A stretch of 64,000 nucleotides of DNA from Mya arenaria (lineage: Eukaryota > Mollusca > Bivalvia > Myida > Myidae), in NCBI RefSeq assembly GCF_026914265.1, contig NC_069126.1, positions 75,147,232 to 75,211,231 of the forward strand, written 5' to 3'. Positions 48,223 through 61,489 of the stretch are shown piece by piece. Under the pieces are notes generated by a model. It made no database searches and was not told the origin of the DNA. It was given only the letters and a program-made list of their open reading frames with translations. Positions within the stretch are counted from its first letter, which is position 1. The number at the start of each line of letters is the position of its first letter. The position numbers were made by a program, and so were the translations under genes.

Positions 48223-48346
48223 GATTCATGTAAACACTGATATGTTCTTACATGTGCTCGATTTATTTTGGTAAATAAACTGATTGGATTCATGTAAACA
48301 CTGGTATGTTCTTATATGTGCTCGATTTATTTTGGTAAATAAACTG
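48223..48346 (+). repeat. 64-bp tandem duplication carrying poly(A) signals
   Basis: GATTCATGTAAACACTG starts at 48223 and again at 48287. Each copy ends in AATAAAC (AATAAA at 48274 and 48338), downstream of the transposase stop codon. Confidence 0.9.
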
Positions 48347-48673
48347 TTTTGGAACATATATCTTCTGTTGCTTTTAACTGATTTAACTGCCGATCTATTC
48401 GAACTTCACGCGATTTTTTCACAGTTTTATGGAAGATATAACGTCATACTGAGCACTCATATTCAAGTATTTATTAACAAATTAAAAACTATAATAATGA
48501 ATAACTAAAAAAAATATGTTTAAATCATGGTCCGTAAGTTTCTAAATCTGGTCCGTAAATTTTTAAATCTGGTCCGTAATGTCCCTAAATCTGGTCCGTA
48601 ATGTCCCTAAATCTGGTCCGTAGTGTCTGGTCCGTAATGTCCATGGTCCGTAGTGTCCGTAATTCCCATTAAG

Positions 48674-51600
48674 TACTAGGCATAATCATGAAGAACTTTC
48701 GCGGGAGCTGCCACTCCTCCGTTACACACTCCCTGCGCAAGATTTTGCGTTGACAATGTGTCAGCCAGTGAGGTTGTATCTTAAGTCAGTCAGACTACTT
48801 GAATTAAAATCTCTATGATTAAGATAGACTCGTTTGCTAGGCTCACTCCGCCAATTCTTAATCATTAAGATTTCAACTCATGTCAACTTAATATTGCCAA
48901 GACAACTTTTTATGTGTTTTTTTCCAAGAAAAAATAGTCTGTCATTTAACATATGCAGCATGCTCTTCTATTGGAGTTTGTTGGGGGTCTACCCGTGCCT
49001 ATATGACTACATTAAGGCTTGACCTGTTGGCAATTTACCCGAAGTAGTATCTTTTTAACCAAAATGCTGTGGAAACAGCCATTAATGAAATATGGATGGT
49101 CCCACAGCACAGAAGAAAAGGCTGCACTCTTGGAATATAATATACTTATATATTCCTACCAGGGAAAATAAGAACATGCATGAGGGATTGACGAACGTTG
49201 GAATCCTTTCGAGATGTTCCTGTATACGTCAAAAGCTTTTGTTTTCGTATTTTTTACATTCCATTCACTATTCTTTCCATTAAGTAGGAAGTTAAGACTC
49301 CCTATAAGCTGAATTTGTATAGCACATTTGCCACGTGTGTCTATGTTGTTGTTGTTTTTAATATCAGAGTAAAACAAAAAACTTTCGAACAGATATTTTT
49401 TATTCCATGTATACTAATCATCCACACAATTTCATTGAATCAAATGTTTTCAATCAAAAACCAATTTAAACACAGTGAACAAACAGCATTAGGAACAGTT
49501 TACACCCCACAGAACATGTGTTATTACTATTATTATGTGATATGGAACATAAAAATATAAAACATATATACAGCATTACACTACCTCTGACATAAATGCA
49601 TGCTCAAAAGGAGGCATTTTTATGTTTGGTAAAAATATAATGTTTGAATAGTAAAATGTAAAATACAACACAGGTTGAGAATTTTCTTGATATTTTCCAA
49701 ACTAATTGCCAAATTATATTTTTATTTCTAATTTGAGGCCTTACGTAAATCGTAAAAATGCCTTTACTCATGTTGGGGTCTATGACCAGCAAGAATTACA
49801 TCGGAAACAGCCAACTTAAACAACTCTACACAAATTATTTAACACATGAAGGAAAACACAAATAACCAAGTACCATATGAATACATGTAGTCACTAACAG
49901 CTAAATAAAGATTTCAATATTCATGTACAAAGTATATATATATATATATATGCCTCACACAAACAATTTCATTTCATAAACTAGTCATGAAGTCATGTAT
50001 CTTACAACACACACATAACAATGATGAGAATTATACAATTTCTCGAATGGTTAATGTCAACATAATTTTCACAATACACACTTAAAGGACCATCTTGCTT
50101 CAAGATAGAATTAACATATTCTAGCATTAAAATGTATTTTCACACAATCAAAGTAGACAAAAGAAAATTAAAGCATTTTGTTTCACTTCAACAAGCATGT
50201 ACACCTAATATAAAATGATATATACTTCACTTAAAGGGAAGAAAGCCATCTAATTGTTTTGTTTCATTTTCCATGTACAGTAATACCTTTTTTCACAATT
50301 AAATGATTTCTTTTTAATCTAAACATATATATCAACAGTTGAATTCTGCAGCATGGATAAAGCACCTGTCAGAAGCAGTAAAGGTCACTAACCATGACCT
50401 TTGACCCCAAAATCAAAAGAGGTCATTTCCTGACCATAACCAATGTACAAACCAAGTTTTAAGACTCTATAACAAGACATTAATAGTAATTGACTGTACA
50501 AAGTGTGATGCTGCTGACTAAGCCAATCAATGAATGTGTAAACAATTCTTTGCAGGCGTCACATAACCATATAACATCCAAATGATCGCAGAGACAGAGG
50601 TATAAGTCAACAATTACAGACAAGAAGTAACTGAAATCAGAGGTTCTAACAAATGACCATTGTCAATCCTGAAAAATAGCCAGAGGTCTGTTTGAGTCTG
50701 AGGGATTCGTGCCCAAAGCATGGTCAAGGGGCTTAGAACCCTGTTGAAATTATTTCCAAAGTTAGTTACATTCATAATCGAAGGATCTTAATGCAAATAT
50801 ACTAGCAAAAACCAATCTTTACCACTGCACAATTATCTCAAGTTAAAACCTCCAAATCCTGATTTTAGGATTAATCCTGAACTCATGAACCCCTGTAGAT
50901 TTTAATACAAATACTGAACGCAATGTAGAGGCAACATTATTAATATCAGCAAAATTCTTTTAGGTACTATCATGTAAAGGATTGATGTAACAACTTAGTG
51001 CTTATATAATTAACTCTCCTTTTTTATCATGTTACAATAAAAAGTAAATAGAGGCAGTTTAAAACATGTTTGTTGATTAAAATAAAATTGATGTATTAAA
51101 TTGTCCTTGTTACAAAAAAAGATTACAAGCTCCACTTAAAGTATTTCTGGAATAATTAGTACATATATTATAATGTTCAAACATCATTCCCAACAATATT
51201 AGTAAAAAACATTTAACAAAAGCAAACTTCTCATCCACCAACTGCAATTACAACTTATGCCGATTGCTCAGAACTTTGTTCAAGTTAACAACGTAACAAA
51301 AGAACATCGTTGTTCACTTTTAAACATGAACTATGTGATGATGTGCTGATGTGCTGACATATTTAGGAATAAATAAGGACAGTTGAACCAGTTGCCTCAA
51401 ATTTTGTTAGAAATACAGCAGATTACTAGTGTACGGCATTCAGTAAACATCCAGTGCAGTAACGATTTGAAAGTTAACAACATTGGTGTTAACAACAGTG
51501 TTAACTTTAACAAAGTTCTGAGCCATTGACACAATAACACACACTTACATGCACACAGCAGCTGAGTACATTTTTGCAACATAGTTATCTCCAAAGGAAA

Positions 51601-52642
51601 AGTACTAAAGCGCTGAAGTATTTCTTATGAATATCTTCATAGTTGAAATCAGGATATGGACTAAATGAATGAAAAAAGAAAACCAAAAACACAAAAATGA
51701 TTTGGTTTTCAAATAAATCTAACTGATTGTATAAGACAGCTGCAAACCAATGATTTTTAAAGATGATGACCTAATACAAGACTTAAGATATCATTCTCAC
51801 AAGCATCTACCACATATCAAACCTTTAAGCATAAAACATAAATGGCAATTTTAAGCCAATCAGAACAATAAAAAACACAAAAAAGCAAAAAGTGTCCCTT
51901 TCTTTTTATATCAAAATATGTCATTAAACATACATGTGCACTAAATCTGATGGCATACATAGGATTATAACTCATTTGACTCAAAAATGATTATTACAAC
52001 TTCTCATTTGTATCATCTACAAAACAGCATATATGCTCTTATAACATGTACATGTATGCATAATGCTTCCTGTCAATCATTAACACTTACACAACATGAT
52101 TAACGACATTGATGTTAACTTAGAAACATGAATTAGTTGAATATTATGTTTATATATTTAAACAAAACATGTACAGTTGAAACCCTTGTCTCAAATCTTG
52201 TTAGAAATACTGCAGATCACAATTATTAGATATAACTTTCAGAGCAGAAAAGACTTGAAAGTTAACAACGAGAAATTAACAAAATTGTTAAATTAAACAT
52301 AGTTCTAAACAATCATCCTAGTGTGTACCTAATTTTCCCAAATTGAAATCTAGTGATTTTTTGTATTAGGTCTCACATCACGCCTCTGGTGTTAAAATCA
52401 TGTGGTTAACTTTAAAAATTGTGTACATGTATTGAACTGACAATCCCACAGATGATATCTTTTAGAATTATGTTCAAAACTTGTACATAAAACATTATGC
52501 CGCTCAACTTCGCCCAAGCATACATTACACAATCATGATATTTACGTTTAATATAGTAAATTTCTTAATAAACGTTTTGTTTAAATCATCCACACATATT
52601 CAATATATGATTAATGAATTATGTAGGAGCTACTGTCACACT
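48674..52642. other. Intergenic and probable 3' UTR of zinc-finger gene A
   Basis: AT-rich. Holds a (TA)n run at about 49928-49951, a fragment of the ~140 bp repeat near 50380-50460, and two diverged copies of a segment with TTGTTAGAAATAC, GCAGATCAC and GAAAGTTAACAAC (about 51397-51480 and 52196-52270). The segment recurs at about 58320-58560. A minus-strand AATAAA at 49399-49404 is a possible end for gene A. No other gene is supported. Confidence 0.5.
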
Positions 52643-55600
52643 CTAGCTGATATCCGAGACGCTCACTGTATTGGGGTGAGGAGTTATGGTCAGAAACGAC
52701 TCTTCATCTTCCTCTACATCATCTTCGTCTTGGGAGGACACAGTACAGTGAGCTTCATGGGCCTCCTTCCTGCGCTTATCAGGGAACAGTGCATCACACT
52801 TACCACATCGCAGACCGCCAACCATGTGGGATAAACGATGCTCTTCCAGACTCTCAAACGATGAAAACGGTTTTCCGCAATCCGTACAAATATGGTGTTT
52901 AACGTTCGTATGCCTCCTTTCATGTCGTACAAGCTGATCGAGCCTAAAGAATACTTTGCTACAAACTCTGCACGGATGAGTTTGCCCAACACCATGAACA
53001 CGACTCATGTGCTCACGTAATTTTCGGCCACCTAAAAACGAGGTAGAACACTGGTCACAAATGTACAGTGTACTTGCTTCAGGCCTTTTCTTTCCTCCGC
53101 CGTCTGGCCTTGACCTGCATATCAAGTTGTGTGAGCGAATTGCATATTTGCCGGAGTATACGTTTCCGCAGTATTGACATGCCGCTGCATTAAACTGGAA
53201 GTGGGTTTTTAGATGCTCTACAAGTGAGAAGCTTTTCAGGTTGATCTGACATATGTAGCAGATATTTGGTGGCACACAATGTGCTGAAGCGAAATGACCA
53301 TCCAGGTGCAACAGAGACTTGTAAACTTTCTTGATGGGCTTCGGGCAATGTTCACACATCATAACTTGGGGATCATGCTTGCCAGAGTGCTCTATCTGTT
53401 CATACTTAGATACCAATTCCTCTTGACACTCAGTGCACTTAAACGGTTTGCTGTTGTTGTGGGCTTCTTTCAAATGCTGTTCAAGCCTGGCTTTCACCAC
53501 AAACAAGCTTTCCTCATTGCAATAATGGCATGTGTGAATTTTTGGACGAGAACTTTTACATTCTGCAGCATGATACATGAGGTGCTCTTCAGTGAAAAAT
53601 GGAATGCAACATCCTTTACAAATCATTGTATACTGCCCACCATGCTTCGTTTCCATATGCTCATAGAAGTTGTTCTTGCTACTGTATCTATTCGGACAGT
53701 ATGGGCAGTCAATTACATCGATGTGGTAGTCAAGAGGATTCTTAATGACAGTCTCAGCATTTGGGTCCTTCGGTTTCTTTTCTTTTGGGGTTTTCTTTTT
53801 CTTACTGTACTGAGATTGTTCAGCACTCACCTCACCCTTCGCAAAATCAATTGTTATATTAAAACTACCTTTACCTTTACTTTTTCTCTTTTTTCCTACC
53901 GGCACTTTAGGGGTGTTAGCTTTTCCTCGAGATGGACTGACATCATAATATTCATCAAAGTCAAGATCAGCTTGAACCCCTTCTTCTTTTATCTTTTTTA
54001 TCTCTTTCTCTTTACCATTGCTTGTTGCTTTTCTTTTCTTAGCTGTTTTCTTGGTTTCCGTTCCATCAAGAGCATACTCAATGTTTTCCATGTCAGACAA
54101 TGGTTCGTCATACACTTCTTCATCTTCATAATCCGTTTCTGCATTGACCTCTACTAAAACCTGCATTTCTTCTTCTGGGTCACTCTCATTTTTTACATTC
54201 TCACTCTTTACAGATTTTTTGTTTTTAGGATCAGGCTCGGAATTCATCTGGATCTGATAGTCTGGTCCTTGGCCTATCTCAGTATAAACAGTATCATTCT
54301 CATCTTCAACTGATTTTTTCAGACCTTTCTTTACCACTTGAGTTTTCCCCACAACAAATTGCTGAATGTTCTTCACAATATCTACATAATTCTGACCATG
54401 CTCAACCTCAACAACAACATATGGTGACTCATCAGCTTCAGCTAAAGTATTAGCAATGCCTTTGACATCTTCAGACTGGTTTTCTGTCCGTGCGCTAGCT
54501 ATTTTTACAATATCAGCAAGCAACTCCATTCCCGTTTGAGTTTCATTCGTGACAAATGCGTGCTTTGGGTAGACGGTTTTAGTTTCTTTATTAAATGTGA
54601 AGTCTGATCCCTTGTTATGAGTCAGTAGATGTGAATATATGGCATCCAGTCCATTAGCTGAAAATACAAAAATAAGTTTAATATGAGATATTGCTGAATT
54701 ACACTTACACATACATTTTCAATAAAAAAAGAATATCTATATATCTATCAATAAATAGCTCCCAAACTCAAGAGTGAAATCTACATATGATTTTGTGCAA
54801 AAATGGCACATCTGATAATTATTATTCATTCATAGAGGACGAGTGTTTCCAGGCAGGTGGCTAGAAAATCCATCTCACCATGGAAATAAATCATGCTCAT
54901 AAAGCTCCAATTTAAACTATTTACATGTACAATTTTTCGCAATTTAAACGATGATGTACATGTATGCTTTTTGGTGAAAAGTTCCACAACTTATGTTTTT
55001 TTGTGTTTCCAGCACGGATGGAAAAATATGATTCTTCGGCAAGCCTCTTTACCAGCTTTTGCAAACGCCCTCAGTTCGGGATTTTCCATCCACACCAGAA
55101 TTACATGAAAGATACTTCTGTTTGTTTACATGCCTTACACTGATGAATATAATTGCATTGCAGGAATGACTCAAACTTCCACATGTAAAGGAAGTACATA
55201 ACCGGCTGGTATCCAGCGTGCGCTGAATAAAATAGCGATTGTGTGGGTCCATCATTTGACCCAATGTTAACAAGTTGAAAAGAGATGTGGAAGTCATATC
55301 AATGCTATTTTTTGCAAGCATGGTGTAAACATTTATTCGCAAAGTTATGGAATGTTTGCAAAGTGATGGAATATTCATTTGAACAGATTTTAATAAAATT
55401 TCAAAAAATTGTTGTGCCATCATGAAGATAAATGCTGTCTGGATTAGTTGATACCAGTATGTTGTTTGCATATATATATATATATATATGAGATTTTTGG
55501 TGCTAAATTCAGAAGTCTACAGGTCATGGACCTGGGCCTATCTTTGATAATCATTTGGGGGCCCGTAGAATATTCACATGTGAATTCAATTTTCGTCTTA

Positions 55601-56823
55601 AATTTGGCAACTGTAGAATAATGTCAATTTATTGATCTGCTTGAACAGATTAATTATAAAAATCGTAAGGGAGGCCAACGCGAACGCAGAAAATATGCTA
55701 GTGTCCGATAACCAGTGAAGACTATTAGGGTGGTGTGCTGATAATTAACACCGAGATGTCGCATGTAATATGTTTGTGGTTTGTCGTTATTGTATTTCTC
55801 TAATTATCGAAGAATTAATCAGAACCTAATATGTACCTGATTAAATTAATATTTAATTAGGATAATTGATGTATCGATCATTATTTAGAGATGAAATAGT
55901 CGTCCTTTTAAAGCTAGTTTGTCTTCAAACAGAGATACCTTTAATCAACCTCACAGTTATGCCTTGTTCAGTATAGATTTAATTTTAATTAATAACTGTG
56001 ATTTTAATCAGATTCCATTGGACTATTATCGACTCAAATGAAAGTACTGCGCATTTGAGTATATTTTAATTAATGTTTTCCTACATGTTAATATTCGGCC
56101 GATGTCGGGCGTCTCGAAAATGACCACATGTTAAGATCTCGGAATGAAATCGCGCTGCACGCGTGAGTTTGAGCTCATCTCACTAACACAGACGAGAGTT
56201 GCCTATCCATGGTTTATAGGCCAGGGGGTAAGTTTACCCTTGAAAAAAAATAGTAAATAGGAACTCTTGATTTCCCAAACTTGGCCTACCAGTATTGTAA
56301 AAAACTAAGTTAAATTTGAGAGAAAGTTAACTCATCATCATCAAGCCTAGTAAAGAAGATAAAAATGTACAACTGGATTGCAGGTAAAATTTTAGGAGAA
56401 TTTACAATAGAAGGAAAAACGTATGTATTAAAGAGGTAAACACATGGTTGAGCAGGGCAGTTTTGTGATAATTGGCCCTTGAGCTCATAACATCCCTCGA
56501 CTATATATAGGGCGGCGGGCCCTTATGAGACACTTGGGCTGCAACAACCCAACTCTGCCTTGTATTAACCTCTAAATAATATAAATAGTTGGTTGAAAAT
56601 GTCCAGGCCGATTTTGTCTCTGAGCGAAAATGGACCGGGCCAAAATTGTTACCAGATTCGGCAAAGAAACAATGATAAGAATAAAACTATTTTTAAAAGA
56701 TTTGAAATTCTTTTAACAATAACAGTTCGTCTAACCTTCACACTTGCAGATTCCGCATTTCAAACGCGTTAAATCCAACTCTTTAACAGGTGGTTTGGAT
56801 GTTTTTGATTGTCTTCGCGACAT
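52643..56823 (-). CDS. C2H2 zinc-finger protein A, complete, two coding exons
   Basis: Probable nuclear DNA-binding protein of 700 aa; orthology is not recognised. Exons 56736-56823 (ATG at 56823) and 52643-54657, donor GAAG|GTTAG, acceptor TTTCAG|CTAATGG, phase 1. The intron splits the first finger: CGIC lies in exon 1 and SHLLTH in exon 2. Then come an acidic region (about 170-225), lysine-rich clusters that look nuclear-localising (about 230-255, 284-293, 314-325), and about 11 C2H2-type modules at 347-667. Examples are CPYC...HMETKH, CRVC...HERRH and CGKPFSSFESLEEHRLSH. The tail is acidic. Some modules end in C rather than H. It is a paralog of the gene at 61490-63138, sharing finger order and intron position. 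A long plus-strand frame over 53294-54157 is its shadow. Confidence 0.9.
54658..56735. other. Intron 1 of zinc-finger gene A
   Basis: Contains a (TA)n run at about 55472-55489 and AT-rich sequence. No other feature supported. Confidence 0.7.
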
Positions 56824-59039
56824 TATGACTTTTGAAATGGATAAAAGTCATAAAAAATAAGAGGAAATCAGTTGTTTCACGCCATTGAATTATTTGAATT
56901 CGTGGCAAAATTATTGCTAGGGGACGTAACTGCGCAATGAAACAAGCTAACACATACTAATTATTACAGGCATTTGCAACTCGAAATAGTTGATCAACTG
57001 AGTCGAAATTCTACCGCGCCTGTTCTATGCGGTCAAGAGCAGATGGTGTATCCAGGAAATAAAGCTATACAGTATAACATTTATTTATATAATGATATTA
57101 TTACCTGATAAACCAATGCTTTATTTAACAACATTTTCAATTAAATGATAAATGGTTTATATGTCTGTGAAATTACTGACCTACTAGCTGAAGGAATATC
57201 TGCACTGTAGTCTACAGTGTAGACAAATGTGAATTCCAGCTATGCAGACGACACGAAGCTCTGCAACAGATGTGCGCGCGTTTCAGGAAAATGTAACTGT
57301 GAGGGTCGTCATAAAAATAATGCAAATATTTTATAGATGAGTAAAATGATTAATTTCCGAGTCCGTTTGTGAATTTTTGTTTAAATTTTACATCTATTTT
57401 CGATAGCATGAATCTAGAAATATATACGGGACTATTGTCTGAACTTACAGGTTCAATTTTTCAAATGGTGATTTATATGTATGAAATGCGAATAAACTAC
57501 ATTTTACTTAACAATGAAAAAAAAACACACACAACAAACAAATTCATCGCCAGTTCAAGTAAGGGCCATTTTGATTTTTTTTCTCATAGAATGTATTGAT
57601 GTAAAGATTTTTCCAATATTTCAAAGACAAGTAATTCTTGAGCAATGAATATAATTAAGTTATTTTCTAAAACAATGAATTGTGCCCAAGTACATTATGG
57701 CTGTAGAATATATTTCCATTGGAAGCTTGACTAAAGGCGTTCATTAACATATTCTTTGATAGAATGCGCCTTGAAAAAGTGTAAAACATGTTTGATTTTT
57801 GATAGCCTTTAATGCTATGTGGTAAAATGAGTTGAGACTGGGGTTGAGATTAGACTTCAGTATTTTCGTGAAATTGGGACCTGGTTAATTACGCTGCATA
57901 ACGGGTACATATTAAAAATACACCTCAGTGCTGTTCCAAAAACGTTGATGCAAATACTTCATTATTTAAAAAAAGGTTATCCATCTGAATGTTATCCCAC
58001 TTTGCCTTGTCCACTTTGCCTTGTAGTTGCATGACTTAGTAGACGTTTGGACAAATTTGCAAACAAAATGTTATATCGTAACTGCAAGGTTGAAAAAATG
58101 AAGTCACACTCGTTTAATTTTGCATTTATTGTTTTATGCTAGGACAAGTATGACGCTGAGCGCTCGAAACCCGATGTGAACTAACACTCTGGCTGTTAAC
58201 AAACAATTGGCCGGTTGTTCATAAATTTGTTAGTAAACAACGTCGTTAACTGTTAAACGTGTAATATGTTTTGAGGTGTTAACGTATATTAATATACTAG
58301 TAACAAGATCAGTTGAAACAGCTGTTTTAAATATGTATTTTGAAATACTGCAGATCACTAGTGTAGTTCAAATAATCATGTACGTTGACGGATTTTTTTG
58401 ACGATTTTTGACATGGCAAATCCTTCGTTAGGGATTGAAAGAATCCCGTATAACACGTCTATTATTTTAGACTAATCACTAGTGTATTCTTCAAACTTCC
58501 AGAGTGGAGAATATTTGAAACGATCATGTTAACAACGTTGCTTACATTAACGAAATTCTGAATAATAGGCCCAATGTGTTTCAACCTACTTTCTAGCTGG
58601 AACCAAAATTGCTTTTCCTCATTTAAAATTTAAACCTATAAAACACCATGACGCTGAGGTACATTTAGTGTATTATTTGCAACCACTTGATTCAATCTCC
58701 TGTTATTCTCATTTGAAACTACACGTTCTTCTTTGTCAAGGCTTAATTAACGATTCCTGCATTCACAGATCTTGTTTTTGCTGTCAAAATTGTGACCAAA
58801 ATGTTCAATGTAATCTTCTTCAAGCGGATTAAATGAATCAACTCCAACTATTATGGGAAATACACATCACGACCTGCAAAATTAATATCTTCGCTGTTTC
58901 GCCATCACAAATCACTTCATTTCCAGCTAAAAACCATATGTTTCGATAGTTTCAATCCGGGTCTGCACCGATATGAAATTACGTTGTTGTATACATAATA
59001 TGAATAATTTTTCGATTCCAACTTGAGTATTGACAGATT
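56824..59039. other. Upstream flank of zinc-finger gene A
   Basis: Likely promoter region next to 56823, without a clear core motif. Contains the palindrome CACTGTAGTCTACAGTG (57203-57219), the 49-bp shared motif at 58426-58474, and a third copy of the segment seen at 51.4 and 52.2 kb. No gene supported. Confidence 0.4.
58426..58474 (+). repeat. 49-bp shared two-hairpin motif, copy 2
   Basis: One base differs from the inverse of 37639-37687. It sits inside a segment whose flanks repeat ATCACTAGTGTA (about 58353 and 58475), as if part of a ~110 bp insertion with a target duplication. Confidence 0.75.
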
Positions 59040-59770
59040 ACTATCTCTACCAGATATATTCTACCTCCACGTCAAGTTTCGGGACAGTCGCTGCAAGCAT
59101 TGTCAGGTTATTTATCGAATAAGATTTTCGCGTTCAACGTCATTATGACCTTGACCTTTGGATCTAATGACTCCAAAATCAATAGGGATCATCTACTGGT
59201 TAAGCCCAACCTCCAGGTCAAGTTTGAGGACCATAGGTCCAGGCATTGTCGAGGTATCAGTCAGCCAAGCTTTTCGCATTCAAGGTCTCTGTGACCTTGA
59301 CCTGACGACCTCAAAATCAATAGGGGTTATCTACTAATTACGACCAAACTTATGTCCAGCCTGAGGGCCATGGGTGAAGGCATTGTCAAGTAATCACTCG
59401 GACATGCTTTTCGTGTTTAAGGTCACTGTGACCTTGGCCGGATGATCTAAAAATCAAAAGGGGTCATCTACTGGTCACACCCAACCTCCACGTCAAGTTT
59501 CAGGACCATCGGTTAAGGCATTGTCAAGTTATCCTTCGGACAAGATTTTCGCGTTCAAGGTCATTATGACCTTGCCCTTTGAACTTAACGACCAACATCC
59601 AAGTCAAGTTTGAGCACCAAAGGTCACATTGCATTAAAGGCCACAGTGACCTTGACCTTAGAGTTGATGACCTAAAATCAATAGGTTTTTTTATCGTCAC
59701 CACCAACCTCCAAGTCAAGTTTGAGGACTATAGCCTAGGCCCAGGCATTGTCGGACAAGCTTTGGTATAC
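59040..59770. repeat. Diverged ~140 bp tandem repeat, array 2
   Basis: GGCATTGTC-AGTTATC starts recur at about 59095, 59241, 59378 and 59517. Each unit has TTTTCGCGTTCAAGGTCA, TGACCTTGACC and AAATCAATAGG blocks. Same family as 3840-4745. Two units hold perfect palindromes of AGGTCA around three bases (59420-59434, 59558-59572). Confidence 0.88.
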
Positions 59771-59774
59771 CGAC

Positions 59775-60535
59775 ATACTAAATTTTGGTAAAAGCCTAAA
59801 AATCATATGTCTTTTTGGAATGTTACAAGACTGGGAAGCAAATGTAACAAATGACCCTCTTTAATTCCTTTCTTCTCATCTGCCCTAAAATAATCATGTG
59901 TACAATGAAACACAGTATTGCAACTTGCAAGGAGCCAACACAGTGATAGAGACCATCGACATCTGATAAGCCCCAGAGTTAGCAATGCCCGAGTACTCAA
60001 TATAAAAGCCACTGACTACCTTGTTCCACAAAGGGGAATCAAACCTGGTGTTTAACAAGCATATAAGCTATATAGGAGTTTATTACACTGTAACATAATT
60101 TTCCAATACAATAAATACAATCCCTTATGCCTGATAAAGGGCCTTTGACAATGCAAAAAAGGGCGGAGAAGGCCAAAAATTAAAATGTTTTAAAAATCTA
60201 GATTTTATTTTGTTTTGAGGAACACTCGTTTTCAAGAGTTAAAAATACTTTTTATTGTAGAAAGGAGTTGAGCAGCATTTTAATCAGGGCAAAAATCTGT
60301 TCAAAACTTCTTTGGAAAATCTGCTCAACTTCTAATTACATCTACGCATGTTGTAAATGATATTTGTATTATGCATACGTAATATTGAACCTGAACACTA
60401 AAAAAGACATGAAATTTTGAAACATACTGTCTTGGTCCTTCAACAAACTTTTGCACTGTGGAAGGTCCTTAAGGGTAACCTTCATTTCATTGAATTTTAT
60501 TTGTTGACATACTCACTATCAAGATAGAGTGGTCA
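59775..60535. other. Spacer
   Basis: AT-rich, with only short frames. Nothing supported. Confidence 0.4.
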
Positions 60536-60690
60536 ACTAGTAAAGCTGGGCACCTCTCACCTATAGGTTGTGGGTTCAACTTCAACACCCGCCAGGGGTA
60601 CCGGGTACCTTCAAATAGCCTCAGCTCTCAAAAAGAACACTAGTACTGGTTCCTACCAAGGAAACGGAATCAAGAATGATTCATAAAAGA
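60536..60690 (+). mobile_element. tRNA-derived SINE, second copy
   Basis: Same order as 10236-10400: AGGTTGTGGGTTCAACTTC (B box diverged), CAGGGGTACC, CTAGTACTGGTTCCTACC, GGAAACGG. A small internal duplication repeats GGGTACC. Confidence 0.65.
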
Positions 60691-61489
60691 TTTAAGTGGT
60701 CATTACAATCAAGCTAAAATAAATTAGTATCAACTAAAAACTATCACATTTGACAAAGGTCACTGAACAAAGAGCGTACAATAGAAGCCAGATAGCATAT
60801 AGACAGTAAACACTTAACAAAAGTCAGCTTAAAATCAAATATAATCATTCAAGTAAATCATTTTTTTTGGTTTGATGATAAAATGAAACTTTTAAGAATA
60901 TAACAACACATTAACATGTACAAGGAATGAACATGTGCTATACTGTGACAATAAAATTATAATATAACACAAATTGAAATGCAAAAATGTTTTGTCTGAT
61001 ATGTCAATTCTACAAGAATTTATACAAAAACGCTAACATACATCTCTATACAAGAATATATCATGTAAACTGAGATAAAAATATTTAAAATAACAAACAA
61101 AACATGCACAGATTTAGGTCAATATAAACACTTCATGGTCTGTATTAGTAATTATTCAATTAAGCAAGATGTCTTTATAGTATACATTTATATACTTTTT
61201 TCATATCACATGTCATCACCAAATTCAGTAATACATGATGCTGACAATTATTATGTGACAAGACCCCATTTCCACAAAACATTGTTAGTCCCCTATAACA
61301 GGATTTAGCGGAGCTCACTTTTTTGTTTTTATAGATTGAATATAAATATTGATCTCTTTAAGAGCTTGATAAAAATTTTCATTATGATAATATCTATAAA
61401 CAATTTTTCATATATCAAAATCAGATTTAAGTGTGCACTTTTTTTGTTAGGCCTAACTACTTTTAAAGCATGTCAGCAAGTCAGAAATC
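60691..61489. other. 3' flank of zinc-finger gene B
   Basis: AT-rich, probably 3' UTR of the gene ending at 61490. No clear poly(A) signal chosen. Confidence 0.4.

Larger units (their letters stand above)
46253..48665 (+). mobile_element. MULE-type DNA transposon with tandem-repeat TIRs
   Basis: Long TIRs (about 46253-46377 and 48521-48665) are built from repeats of TACGGACCAGATTTAGGGAC. The left has six TACGGACCA-type motifs and the right seven. An 8-bp duplication CCATTAAG flanks it (46245-46252 and 48666-48673). Inside is a broken MULE transposase gene. The TIR type, 8-bp duplication and transposase agree on Mutator-like. Confidence 0.85.

Noticed and set aside
47739..48293. 184-codon minus-strand open frame
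   Set aside because: Antisense to the MULE transposase exon, whose sense strand matches a known family.
53294..54157. 287-codon plus-strand open frame
   Set aside because: It is antisense to the long exon of zinc-finger gene A, and the hydrophobic, low-complexity product is typical of a shadow frame.
57203..57219. 17-bp perfect palindrome as an operator or insulator site
   Set aside because: A single short palindrome in AT-rich DNA with no second copy or known motif; chance is a fair explanation.
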